DNA of 64,000 nt from an uncultured Erythrobacter sp. (lineage in GTDB: Bacteria > Pseudomonadota > Alphaproteobacteria > Sphingomonadales > Sphingomonadaceae). Position 1 is the stretch's first letter; each line of letters opens with the position of its first letter. This document shows, one piece after another, positions 55,738 through 64,000 of the stretch. A program made the translations under genes and the position numbers. The stretch is from NCBI GenBank assembly GCA_947488325.1, contig CANKYZ010000002.1, positions 248,001-312,000 on the forward strand, in the 5' to 3' direction. Below the pieces are notes generated by a model. It was not told where the DNA came from and made no database searches. It saw only the letters and a program-made list of their open reading frames with translations.

Positions 55738-56511
55738 ATGCCCCCGATCAAACTCTATGGATACTGCACCAGTCCCTATGTCCGCAAAGTTGGGGCATTT
55801 CTGATGCATAAGGGACTTGATTTTGAATTTGTGGGGGTAAGTCCTGTGGCCGCGGTCCAACACCTCAGTAAATTTGGCGGAACTCAGGTCCCCGTGCTTG
55901 AAGTTGGGAACGAGTGGAAACGCGACTCCACGCCAATCGGTCATTGGCTCGACGAACTATTTCCAGAAAAGCGCCTCGTTCCCGCCGAAGCAGCCCAGCG
56001 AGATACAATCTTGAAGCTGGATCAATGGGTGAGCGACCGGTTTATGCCATCGATATTCCGCGGTGCCTTGGAAGCGCCTGACAATCTGGCATTTCGTTTT
56101 CGGGCTTGGCGCCTTGCCGCGCTGGTTTCAAGCGGCTCTCCAATGCCTGAGAAAATCAGAAATGCGTGGCCGGACCTCCTGCGCGGCGCTGAATTCATGC
56201 ATGCGATGAAACCGCAGATGAACATGGGAGTCGATGCCAAGACCAACCAGATGCAGCTGGCTGGAGAAATCCTCACCAATTTGGGTGATGGACCATTCTT
56301 TGGCGGGATAGAGCAACCCACAATAGTCGATCTGTCGCTATTTCCGCAAATGGTGTTTGGCGTGATGGGCGGGCTGGAAGAGGACATCAGCGCGGCCACC
56401 TTGCCCGCGCTTAAGGCTTGGATGAAACGGATGGCAGATCACCTGCCAGAAAATCCGGTTCTTATCCCAGATGATTTTGTTGTGAAACCACTGTCGAAGG
56501 CTCTGGCCTAG
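55738..56511 (+). CDS. Glutathione S-transferase family protein
   Basis: KLYGYCTSPYVRKVGAFLMHKGLDFEFVGV, thioredoxin-like N-domain. Confidence 0.85.
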   Translation: MPPIKLYGYCTSPYVRKVGAFLMHKGLDFEFVGVSPVAAVQHLSKFGGTQVPVLEVGNEWKRDSTPIGHWLDELFPEKRLVPAEAAQRDTILKLDQWVSDRFMPSIFRGALEAPDNLAFRFRAWRLAALVSSGSPMPEKIRNAWPDLLRGAEFMHAMKPQMNMGVDAKTNQMQLAGEILTNLGDGPFFGGIEQPTIVDLSLFPQMVFGVMGGLEEDISAATLPALKAWMKRMADHLPENPVLIPDDFVVKPLSKALA

Positions 56512-56549
56512 CGGCAAACCAGGCCAGAGCTGCTCAGACATAAACCTAG

Positions 56550-57995
56550 TTATTTCATCATAGACGCAGCGGCTTTTTGGATCGCCTTGCCATAGGGGGG
56601 CTTCAACCCGCCAAGTTTCGCAATGTCGATCTTCGGCTGATGATAGACAGCGCGTGCATGGCTGAATTCACGGAAGCCTTCTACCGCATGATAACTGCCA
56701 ATCCCTGATGGACCGACACCACCAAACGGTAGGTCTTCCATCGAAACATGGAATATCACATCATTGGTCGTGACACCGCCAGAGATCGTGCGGGTGAGCA
56801 CGCGCTCCTGCTCATTCTTATCCTCGCCAAAGTAATACAGGCCAAGTGGGCGATCATGTTCGTTGACGTAATCAACCGCTTGATCGACCGCTTTGTAGGT
56901 TTTCACCGGCAGAACGGGGCCAAATATCTCTTCTTGCATCGCCTCCATCTCTTCGGTGACGTTTTTCAGGATGGTGAGCGGCATCTTGCGCTGGTTTGAA
57001 TTGCTGAAATCTTCGCCGGCTGGATTGACCTCAACGACTTCGGCACCTTTTTCTCGCGCATCTTCGACCATGCTCTGTAGCCGTTCAAAATGCCGATCAG
57101 AGACGATTGAAGCATAATCGTCGTTCTCGAGCAGTGTTGGATACATCGCAGACGCAGCGTTCGATACACCCGCAACCGCTTCGTCCTGTTTGTCTTCGGG
57201 TACATACATGTAATCGGGCGCGAGGCAGATTTGGCCGGCATTCATCATCTTGCCCAAGGCTATCCGTTCGCCTGCCTTTGCGAAATCGGCACTTGCCCCC
57301 ATGATAACTGGCGATTTGCCGCCCAGTTCCAAAGTGACCGGCACGAGGTTTGCTGCTGCTGCCTCCATGACCCTGCGGCCAGTGGCCGTAGATCCGGTAA
57401 AGACCAAGTGATCGAATGGCAGCGATGAAAACGCGGATGCGATCTCTGGACTCCCGGTGACAACAGCGACTTCGTCACGCGTGAAATATTCCTCTACTAA
57501 TTCCGCCATGAGCATGCTGGTACGTTCGGTAAACTCGCTCGGTTTGATCATCGCGCGGTTGCCTGCGGCCAGCACTTGCATCAACGGGCCAAAGGCTAGT
57601 TGAAGTGGGAAATTCCACGGGCTGAGGATTCCGATCACGCCCTTCGGTTCATACCGAACCTCCGCCTTTGCACCGAGCAAGCCGAGCGGGAATTGAACCG
57701 AGCGCTTTTCCGTCTTCGCCCACTTATCCATATGTTTGAGCGCATGTTTGCCGGCACCCACAGTGGCGGCGATATCGGTGAGCATGCTTTGCTCCACCGC
57801 GCGGCTGCCGAAATCAGCGCTCATCGCTTTACAAAACGCGTCCGCGTGATCTTTCACAAGCGCCATAGCCCGTCTGATACGATCTTTGCGCATGGCCATC
57901 GTTTCAGGCCGAGACGCGGTAAAGGCGTCGCGCTGAAGTTGCAGCAATTGTTCAAGATCTGCACGGCTATCATTCGGAATTTTAGCATCGGCCAT
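56550..57995 (-). CDS. Coniferyl aldehyde dehydrogenase (ALDH superfamily)
   Basis: PWNFPLQLAFGPLMQVLAAGNRAMIKPSE, FTGSTATGRRVMEAAAANLVPVTLELGGKSPVI, NAGQICLAPDYMYVPE. Confidence 0.9.
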   Translation of the reverse strand: MADAKIPNDSRADLEQLLQLQRDAFTASRPETMAMRKDRIRRAMALVKDHADAFCKAMSADFGSRAVEQSMLTDIAATVGAGKHALKHMDKWAKTEKRSVQFPLGLLGAKAEVRYEPKGVIGILSPWNFPLQLAFGPLMQVLAAGNRAMIKPSEFTERTSMLMAELVEEYFTRDEVAVVTGSPEIASAFSSLPFDHLVFTGSTATGRRVMEAAAANLVPVTLELGGKSPVIMGASADFAKAGERIALGKMMNAGQICLAPDYMYVPEDKQDEAVAGVSNAASAMYPTLLENDDYASIVSDRHFERLQSMVEDAREKGAEVVEVNPAGEDFSNSNQRKMPLTILKNVTEEMEAMQEEIFGPVLPVKTYKAVDQAVDYVNEHDRPLGLYYFGEDKNEQERVLTRTISGGVTTNDVIFHVSMEDLPFGGVGPSGIGSYHAVEGFREFSHARAVYHQPKIDIAKLGGLKPPYGKAIQKAAASMMK

Positions 57996-58158
57996 CTGAG
58001 TCTCTCCGGTCTAATTCGTTTTCATTTGCCATCAATTGTCGCGCAAAGACTACCCGCATGCAAGCAGCCGGTCATAATTGCCAATGTCGCAGCCGCGCAC
58101 TACATCCCCGGCTTGTACCCTCAGCAACACATGAATGACTGAATTCAAGGAACCCCTC

Positions 58159-59355
58159 ATGAGCCAATTCTCCCCTACAGATCCGATCGTTATCCTGTCC
58201 TATGCCCGCACCCCAATGGGCGGCATGCAAGGCGCGCTTTCTGATGTTTCCGCGACTGATTTGGGCGCCACCGCGGTTAAGGCTGCGGTTGAACGTTCCG
58301 GCGTTAAAGGCGAGAATTTTGACCGCGCTTATATGGGCTGCGTTCTTCCTGCCGGTCTGGGGCAAGCTCCTGCAAGACAAGCGGTTGTAAAGGCAGGCCT
58401 GCCAAAATCCGTGCAGGCAACCACAGTGAACAAGGTCTGCGGCAGCGGCATGCAAACCGTCATTATGGGCGCAGAAGCGCTCGCCAGTGGCACGATTGAT
58501 TATGTCATCGCTGGCGGGATGGAGAGCATGACCAATGCGCCTTACCTGCTCAAAAAGCACCGTTCGGGCGCGCGTATTGGCCACGACACCGCATACGATC
58601 ATATGTTCCTGGATGGGCTGGAAGATGCCTATGATGAAGGCCGCGCGATGGGCACATTTGCTCAGGACACGGCGGACGAATACCAACTGACCCGCGAAGC
58701 GATGGACGATTATTCAATCGAATCGCTCACCCGCGCCAATGCCGCGATTGAAAACGGCGCATTTGCAGACGAAGTGGTCCCGGTCACCTTCTCCACGCGC
58801 AAAGGTGAAGTGACCGTCGAAAAAGACGAACAACCCGGCAAAGGTCGCCCTGAAAAAATCCCGCAATTGCGCGCTGCATTTGCGAAAGATGGGACGATCA
58901 CTGCGGCAACATCCAGTTCAATTTCCGACGGCGCAGCCGCTGTTGTCCTTACACGTGACAGCATAGCCAGCGCCAACGGTCAGAAACCCGTCGCAAAGAT
59001 CACGGCTATGGCTGCACATGCTCGTGAACCAAAAGACTTCACGGTCGCACCTATTGGCGCGATTGAAAAAGTGCTCGCCAATGCAGGTTGGAGCATCGAA
59101 GACGTAGATCTTTGGGAAGTGAACGAGGCGTTTGCTTGCGTCGCCATGTTCGCAATGCGCGACATCGGCATCCCGCATGACAAAATCAATGTGAATGGCG
59201 GCGCAACAGCGCTTGGCCATCCAATCGGTGCATCAGGGACCCGCATTATCGTCACATTGCTCAATGCTCTGAAACGGCAAGGTAAGAGCAAGGGCGTTGC
59301 CAGCCTATGTATCGGCGGCGGTGAAGCCACTGCTGTTGCTGTTGAATTGGTGTGA
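58159..59355 (+). CDS. Acetyl-CoA C-acyltransferase (thiolase)
   Basis: VNKVCGSGMQTVIMGAEAL, NVNGGATALGHPIGASGTRI, CIGGGEATAVAVE. Confidence 0.96.
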   Translation: MSQFSPTDPIVILSYARTPMGGMQGALSDVSATDLGATAVKAAVERSGVKGENFDRAYMGCVLPAGLGQAPARQAVVKAGLPKSVQATTVNKVCGSGMQTVIMGAEALASGTIDYVIAGGMESMTNAPYLLKKHRSGARIGHDTAYDHMFLDGLEDAYDEGRAMGTFAQDTADEYQLTREAMDDYSIESLTRANAAIENGAFADEVVPVTFSTRKGEVTVEKDEQPGKGRPEKIPQLRAAFAKDGTITAATSSSISDGAAAVVLTRDSIASANGQKPVAKITAMAAHAREPKDFTVAPIGAIEKVLANAGWSIEDVDLWEVNEAFACVAMFAMRDIGIPHDKINVNGGATALGHPIGASGTRIIVTLLNALKRQGKSKGVASLCIGGGEATAVAVELV

Positions 59356-59366
59356 ACTAGGGCAGA

Positions 59367-59879
59367 TTATGGAGCAGCTGTGGGCGGTGCAGTCACTATA
59401 TTGGCTGCACCCCACACCCGGTCTTTAGCGACCCAGCCAGATCGACCGGCCACATCAATCTCGCAGAAATTCTCACGGCAGCGGATCAATTCGCCGACCA
59501 CACCGGGCTCAGCACGCCAACGCAGCGGGCTCGTCGCATTGGGAGTTTCGCGCATTTCGACCGGCCCTTCACCGATAATCAGCGCGCCTCGCGATAGGCT
59601 CAACTGACTTTCTGCGATCCAGCCCTGGACACCTTCGTGGTCTCGCACCAACCGCCAACCTTCACGCAGTCGCACAATTTTCAGCGGCATGCCTTCGCGT
59701 TTGTAGACCCATTCAATCGGGTACTCTTGGCTAGGCCCTACGCGCATATAAACTTCGTCAAAACGCAGCGACGCCCAATAGGGCACCTCACGGTCCTGCG
59801 CGCGCAATTCCGCGGGCACCAATATGGCAGCCGAAAACACAGCAAGAGTTAATACGGCAAACGATCGGATCACATTCAT
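59367..59879 (-). CDS. SH3-domain secreted protein
   Basis: Signal peptide; RVGPSQEYPIEWVYKREGMPLKIVRLREGWRLVRDHEGVQGWIAESQLS. Confidence 0.88.
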   Translation of the reverse strand: MNVIRSFAVLTLAVFSAAILVPAELRAQDREVPYWASLRFDEVYMRVGPSQEYPIEWVYKREGMPLKIVRLREGWRLVRDHEGVQGWIAESQLSLSRGALIIGEGPVEMRETPNATSPLRWRAEPGVVGELIRCRENFCEIDVAGRSGWVAKDRVWGAANIVTAPPTAAP

Positions 59880-59995
59880 AGAGCGCGCTGATAGCGTCCC
59901 GATGGGGATATCTTCAAGTCTATCATTTTCCTGCTGTGCCAATCCGAGAGCTGACCGCTTGACCGGGCGGTGCCAAAGCCATTAGCGCTCCAACC

Positions 59996-61015
59996 ATGGC
60001 TGAAACAAACCCCGCTCCTAGTATCCCCGCTGGCAAACCCAAAGTTGTGGTCACGCGCCACCTAATGCCATCGGTCGAATCGCGGATGAGCGAGCTTTTC
60101 GATGCCACGCTGAACCCCAACGACGTTCCGATGACCCGCGATGGATTGGTCGCTGCGATGCAAGATTGTGACGTGCTGGTCCCCACTGTCACTGACCGCA
60201 TTGACGCAGAAATGATCAACACCGCTGGCGAGCAGCTGCGTTTGATAGCAAATTTCGGCGCGGGGACGGAGCATATCGACCTCGCCGCTGCAGCGAAGCG
60301 CAAAATAAAGATCACAAACACGCCGGGCGTCTTCACCGATGACACTGCTGACATCGCAATGGCCGGGATCATCGGAGTACCCCGGCGTATCCGCGAAGGT
60401 ACGCACTTGGTTCGCTCTGGCGAGTGGACCGGTTGGGCACCGTCAGGCTTACTGGGCCGAAAGCTCGGCGGAAAAGTGCTTGGAATAGTAGGCATGGGCC
60501 GCATCGGACAAGCCGTGGCGCACCGTGCGCGGGCGTTTGGTCTGGAGGTTGCATACTACAACCGAAAGCAGATGCCTCGGGCAGTGGAAAGCATGTTCGG
60601 AGCACGCTTTGTGGCTGATCTCGATGCGCTTGTGGCAGAGGCTGACATCCTAACTCTACACTGCCCATTGACCGAAGAAACTCGCGCGTTGATGGATGCG
60701 CGCCGCTTTGGTCTTATGAAACCGGGCGCCAGCATCATCAACACCGCGCGCGGCGAGTTAATCGATCAGGAGGCATTGATCGCGGCCCTGCAAAGCGGCC
60801 ATCTGTTAGGCGCAGGTCTCGACGTCTATCCGGACGAACCGAGTGTTGACGGCCGCCTGATTGAACATCCCAACGTCATGACCCTGCCCCACATAGGCAG
60901 CGCCACTGCCGAAGGGCGCGAAGCTTCGGGAGAGAAAGTGATCGCCAACATCCGCTTTTGGGCCGACGGGCACCGTCCGCCTGATCAGGTGCTTACGGCG
61001 TTGGTTGGCGGGTGA
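59996..61015 (+). CDS. D-isomer-specific 2-hydroxyacid dehydrogenase
   Basis: LGIVGMGRIGQAVAHRARAFGLEVAYYNR, INTARGELIDQEALIAALQSGHLLGAGLDVYPDEP. Confidence 0.95.
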   Translation: MAETNPAPSIPAGKPKVVVTRHLMPSVESRMSELFDATLNPNDVPMTRDGLVAAMQDCDVLVPTVTDRIDAEMINTAGEQLRLIANFGAGTEHIDLAAAAKRKIKITNTPGVFTDDTADIAMAGIIGVPRRIREGTHLVRSGEWTGWAPSGLLGRKLGGKVLGIVGMGRIGQAVAHRARAFGLEVAYYNRKQMPRAVESMFGARFVADLDALVAEADILTLHCPLTEETRALMDARRFGLMKPGASIINTARGELIDQEALIAALQSGHLLGAGLDVYPDEPSVDGRLIEHPNVMTLPHIGSATAEGREASGEKVIANIRFWADGHRPPDQVLTALVGG

Positions 61016-61034
61016 ATCGTCAAGTGTGACGCTG

Positions 61035-61760
61035 TTAGATTGCGTATTTCAACTGATCACCCACAATCGAGATCACCGTTTCGATAGACCTGCGATCCGC
61101 GCCAAAGGCAAAATGCCTCGAAGTCATTTCGATCTCGACATCGCGTTCCTCCGGCAAGCCCTTCGCGCAGGCCGGTGCTATTACGCCATCATTGGACGAC
61201 CAGACCGCGACAGTGTGCACAGCCGGCTTGATGCTAGGGTCGCCTTCAACCTTTGGCGCATCAACCTTGTGATCGTTTATCGCTTCATACAGTCGCCATG
61301 CATTGTTGGCCCGGCGGTCTCCGGAGAACGGTGAGCCTAATGTTACAACCAAGGCAACTTTGTCAGGATATCGCTGAGCGAGGACGCGCGAGAATATCCC
61401 ACCTAGACTCCAGCCCAGCAGCACCAATTTGCGCTCTTCATGCTCATACAATTGGTGGAACCTAGCTTCAGCTTTGGCAAATGTCTTTGGCGTGATCCCG
61501 GTAACAAAGCCTAGCTCAGATGGGTATGCACGGTATCCCGCAGCATTGAGAGTGCGGCGCAGCAGCGACGTCGATTGGTCACTGGAAAGAATGCCGGGAA
61601 AGACCAAGACTGGTTGCCCATTCTTATTCGCCACAACATCTGCCAACCTCACGCGCCTGAGCGGGCTTGCGATGATCTGAGCGATGTTAGGAATCTCCTT
61701 CAACCACAAGGACGCCGGTGGTGCTCTGGTAGAGTGAGATGAAATTGGGCGTGCCAACAC
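61035..61760 (-). CDS. Alpha/beta hydrolase (lipase-like)
   Basis: PVLVFPGILSSDQST, LLGWSLGGIFSRVLAQRYPDKV; start uncertain. Confidence 0.8.
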   Translation of the reverse strand: MLARPISSHSTRAPPASLWLKEIPNIAQIIASPLRRVRLADVVANKNGQPVLVFPGILSSDQSTSLLRRTLNAAGYRAYPSELGFVTGITPKTFAKAEARFHQLYEHEERKLVLLGWSLGGIFSRVLAQRYPDKVALVVTLGSPFSGDRRANNAWRLYEAINDHKVDAPKVEGDPSIKPAVHTVAVWSSNDGVIAPACAKGLPEERDVEIEMTSRHFAFGADRRSIETVISIVGDQLKYAI

Positions 61761-62213
61761 TCAAATATCCAACGCGAACAATTGGTTGAATTCACCCGAT
61801 TCATATCCGGCAAAGGATTCGCACGGGTTAAATCCAAAAGCGCGATACAGTGCCAGCGCCGCCTTAAACATTTCGCCCGAACCCGTTTCCAACTTCACCT
61901 GACCGTGTCCGAGCTCTCTGGCGCGCGCGATCAGACGTGAAAGCATCGCTTTGCCCGCACCCGTCCCCAGTGCATCTGGATGCGCGCGCATTGACTTTAT
62001 CTCAGCAAAACCATCATGCTGCTTGAGCGCGCCAATCGAAAGCAAGCGCGTTGCATCCCAAGCCGCAAACACTTCGATATCGTCAGATTTCAGGCCAGAC
62101 AGGTCGAGCACATGGCAGGTGCCGGGCGGCGAGAATTGTTCCATTTCGCCATGATGCAATTCGAGCAATGCCACCACCTCAGGTTCCGAGAGATCAGTGG
62201 TTCGAATTTGCAT
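61761..62213 (-). CDS. GNAT family N-acetyltransferase
   Basis: EIKSMRAHPDALGTGAGKAMLSRLIARARELGHGQVKLETGSGEMFKAALALYRAFGF. Confidence 0.92.
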   Translation of the reverse strand: MQIRTTDLSEPEVVALLELHHGEMEQFSPPGTCHVLDLSGLKSDDIEVFAAWDATRLLSIGALKQHDGFAEIKSMRAHPDALGTGAGKAMLSRLIARARELGHGQVKLETGSGEMFKAALALYRAFGFNPCESFAGYESGEFNQLFALDI

Positions 62214-62243
62214 CAATTGCCTTTCAGGACAGGTTCGACATAC

Positions 62244-63044
62244 TCAAAGATTATCGAGTTGCGGCATGCCAAGAACATGAAATCCGCCATCCACATGGAT
62301 GATCTCTCCAGTGGTACAGGCCCCTGCATCGCTGCACAGATATACCGCCGTACCGCCCACTGCTTCCAACGTGGCATTGCTGCGCATCGGCGCATTTGTA
62401 TCGGCATGCCTATAGGTCGTGCGCGCGCCGCCAATGGCGGACATAGCCAGTGTTTTCATCGGACCGGGACTGATCGTGTTGACGCGAATACCATCGGGGC
62501 CGAGGTCATTGGCCAGATAACGCACAGCCGCTTCCAACGCTGCTTTAGCCACGCCCATTACATTGTAATTTGGGGTCACACGCGTCGAACCTATATAGCT
62601 TAGCGTCAACACCGTGCCGCCGTTCTCCACCATCATCGGATGGGCACGGCGCGTGACTTCGATCAAGCTATAGGCCGATATGTCCAGCGAGTTCTTAAAA
62701 TTCTCTCGCGAGGTGTCGAGAATGCGGCCCGTCAATTCCGATTTATCAGCATAAGCAATGGCGTGGATCACAAAATCCAGCCTGCCCCACTGCTCTTTCA
62801 ACGCAGCAAAGGCAGCATCCAGCGAAGCATCATCGGTAACATCAACATCCAGCATGAAATCCGATCCAACGCTTTCGGCAAGCGGCTCCAGACGCTTGCG
62901 AAAGGCGACACCCTGGTAAGCAAACGCCAGTTCCGCCCCAGCTTCAGCACAGGCTTTTGCAATCCCCCATGCGATCGACCGATCATTGGCCACGCCCATC
63001 ACGAGACCACGTTTTCCTGAAAGAACGCCTTTGCTCTCTGGCAT
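62244..63044 (-). CDS. fabI: Enoyl-[acyl-carrier-protein] reductase
   Basis: GLVMGVANDRSIAWGIAKACAEAGAELAFAYQG, YIGSTRVTPNYNVMGVAKAALEAAVRYLANDLGPDGIRVNTISPGPMKTLA. Confidence 0.97.
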   Translation of the reverse strand: MPESKGVLSGKRGLVMGVANDRSIAWGIAKACAEAGAELAFAYQGVAFRKRLEPLAESVGSDFMLDVDVTDDASLDAAFAALKEQWGRLDFVIHAIAYADKSELTGRILDTSRENFKNSLDISAYSLIEVTRRAHPMMVENGGTVLTLSYIGSTRVTPNYNVMGVAKAALEAAVRYLANDLGPDGIRVNTISPGPMKTLAMSAIGGARTTYRHADTNAPMRSNATLEAVGGTAVYLCSDAGACTTGEIIHVDGGFHVLGMPQLDNL

Positions 63045-63087
63045 GCCCAACCCCCTTAGTTATTGGCGTATAAGCCGCACAGGAACT

Positions 63088-64000
63088 TCACCCGTGAAAT
63101 TTCGACAAGAGCATCGACCCATTAGTGCCGCCAAACCCGAAGGAATTAGTCATAACCGTATCAAGACCCGCATTTTCCATCATCTCGGTGGCGATCTCTT
63201 CCGGCTTCAGCGCTGGATCTAGGGTCTCCACATTAATCGACGGAATGATGAAATCATGCTCCAGCGCCAATAGGCAATAGATCGCCTCCTGTGCGCCGGT
63301 GGCCCCTTGGCTGTGACCTGTCATCGACTTGGTGGAACTGACAGGCGGGGTCGCGCCTTTACCAAAGACCCTGCGCACAGCTTCAATCTCACCAACATCG
63401 CCGACTGGCGTCGAAGTACCGTGGGCATTAATGTAGCTGACTTTGCGATCTTCGCTAAGGGTTCTGAGTGCCCCGCGCATGGCGCGTTCACCGCCTTCGC
63501 CCGATGGTGCCACCATGTCTGCACCGTCGGAGGTGGCGGCGAAGCCGGTCACTTCGGCGTAGATCTTTGCCCCGCGCGCCTGCGCATGATCGAGGCTTTC
63601 CAGAACCACCATCGCGCCGCCGCCGCCAATAACAAAACCATCACGGTCGGCGTCAAACGCACGCGAAGCTCGCTGCGGAGTATCGTTAAATTTGCTCGAC
63701 ATGGCGCCCATCGCGTCAAACAGGCACGACAGGGTCCAGTCCAACTCTTCGCCGCCACCGCCAAACATCACATCTTGCTGACCGAGCGCGATCTGCTGAG
63801 CCGCCATACCAATGCAATGCAATGACGTAGAACAGGCAGAGGTGATGGAGAAGTTCACGCCCTTGATCTGGTAGGCCGTGGCAAGGTTTGCGCTCACGGT
63901 AGAGGACATGGTTTTGGGCACAGCTAGCGGCCCAATGCGCTTTGTCGCGCCAGTTTTGAGGACCGTTTGATGTGCCGCGAACATGGCGGAAGTGGATGGA
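63088..64000 (-). CDS. fabB: Beta-ketoacyl-ACP synthase I, truncated by window end (5' part missing)
   Basis: Frame continues past the annotated ATG to the window edge ([11 protein letters not shown]); [16 protein letters not shown] catalytic Cys, [33 protein letters not shown]. Confidence 0.92.
   Translation of the reverse strand, partial: PSTSAMFAAHQTVLKTGATKRIGPLAVPKTMSSTVSANLATAYQIKGVNFSITSACSTSLHCIGMAAQQIALGQQDVMFGGGGEELDWTLSCLFDAMGAMSSKFNDTPQRASRAFDADRDGFVIGGGGAMVVLESLDHAQARGAKIYAEVTGFAATSDGADMVAPSGEGGERAMRGALRTLSEDRKVSYINAHGTSTPVGDVGEIEAVRRVFGKGATPPVSSTKSMTGHSQGATGAQEAIYCLLALEHDFIIPSINVETLDPALKPEEIATEMMENAGLDTVMTNSFGFGGTNGSMLLSKFHG

Overview
Chromosomal window from an alphaproteobacterium; protein content resembles Sphingomonadales/Erythrobacteraceae (lineage is inference, no search was run). 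Most of it is core metabolism: pdhAB-ftsB, pyrG/secG/tpiA/ppiD, a trpE..trpGDC-moaC-moeA-lexA block, comEC, gltX, gltA, rnj, coaX, birA, a full 14-gene nuo (complex I) operon, fabI/fabB, plus accessory enzymes (haloalkane dehalogenase, coniferyl-aldehyde dehydrogenase, GST, thiolase). One tRNA-Arg(CCT) is present. No rRNA, CRISPR array, transposon or prophage was seen. The main candidates for undescribed biology are: (1) a cluster at 28603-35313 containing a histidine-kinase-like protein whose H-box His is replaced (TPALRQP), a DUF2336-like protein, a membrane protein with a degenerate nucleotidyltransferase-like N-terminus, and an Hpt-like protein whose phospho-acceptor His is replaced (AAMRLKG). 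These face a large two-TM coiled-coil protein that resembles the TipN type of polarity factor, and two intergenic gaps carry near-consensus CtrA boxes. (2) A nuo operon in which four orphan secreted proteins and one small membrane protein are interleaved between nuo genes, nearly all through ATGA/TAATG-type overlaps. (3) A ROSE-like RNA thermometer hairpin ahead of an hsp20 gene. (4) A perfect alphaproteobacterial SOS box plus a 35-bp-spaced repeat upstream of lexA. (5) A lipoprotein and an aminopeptidase gene translationally coupled inside the trp operon.
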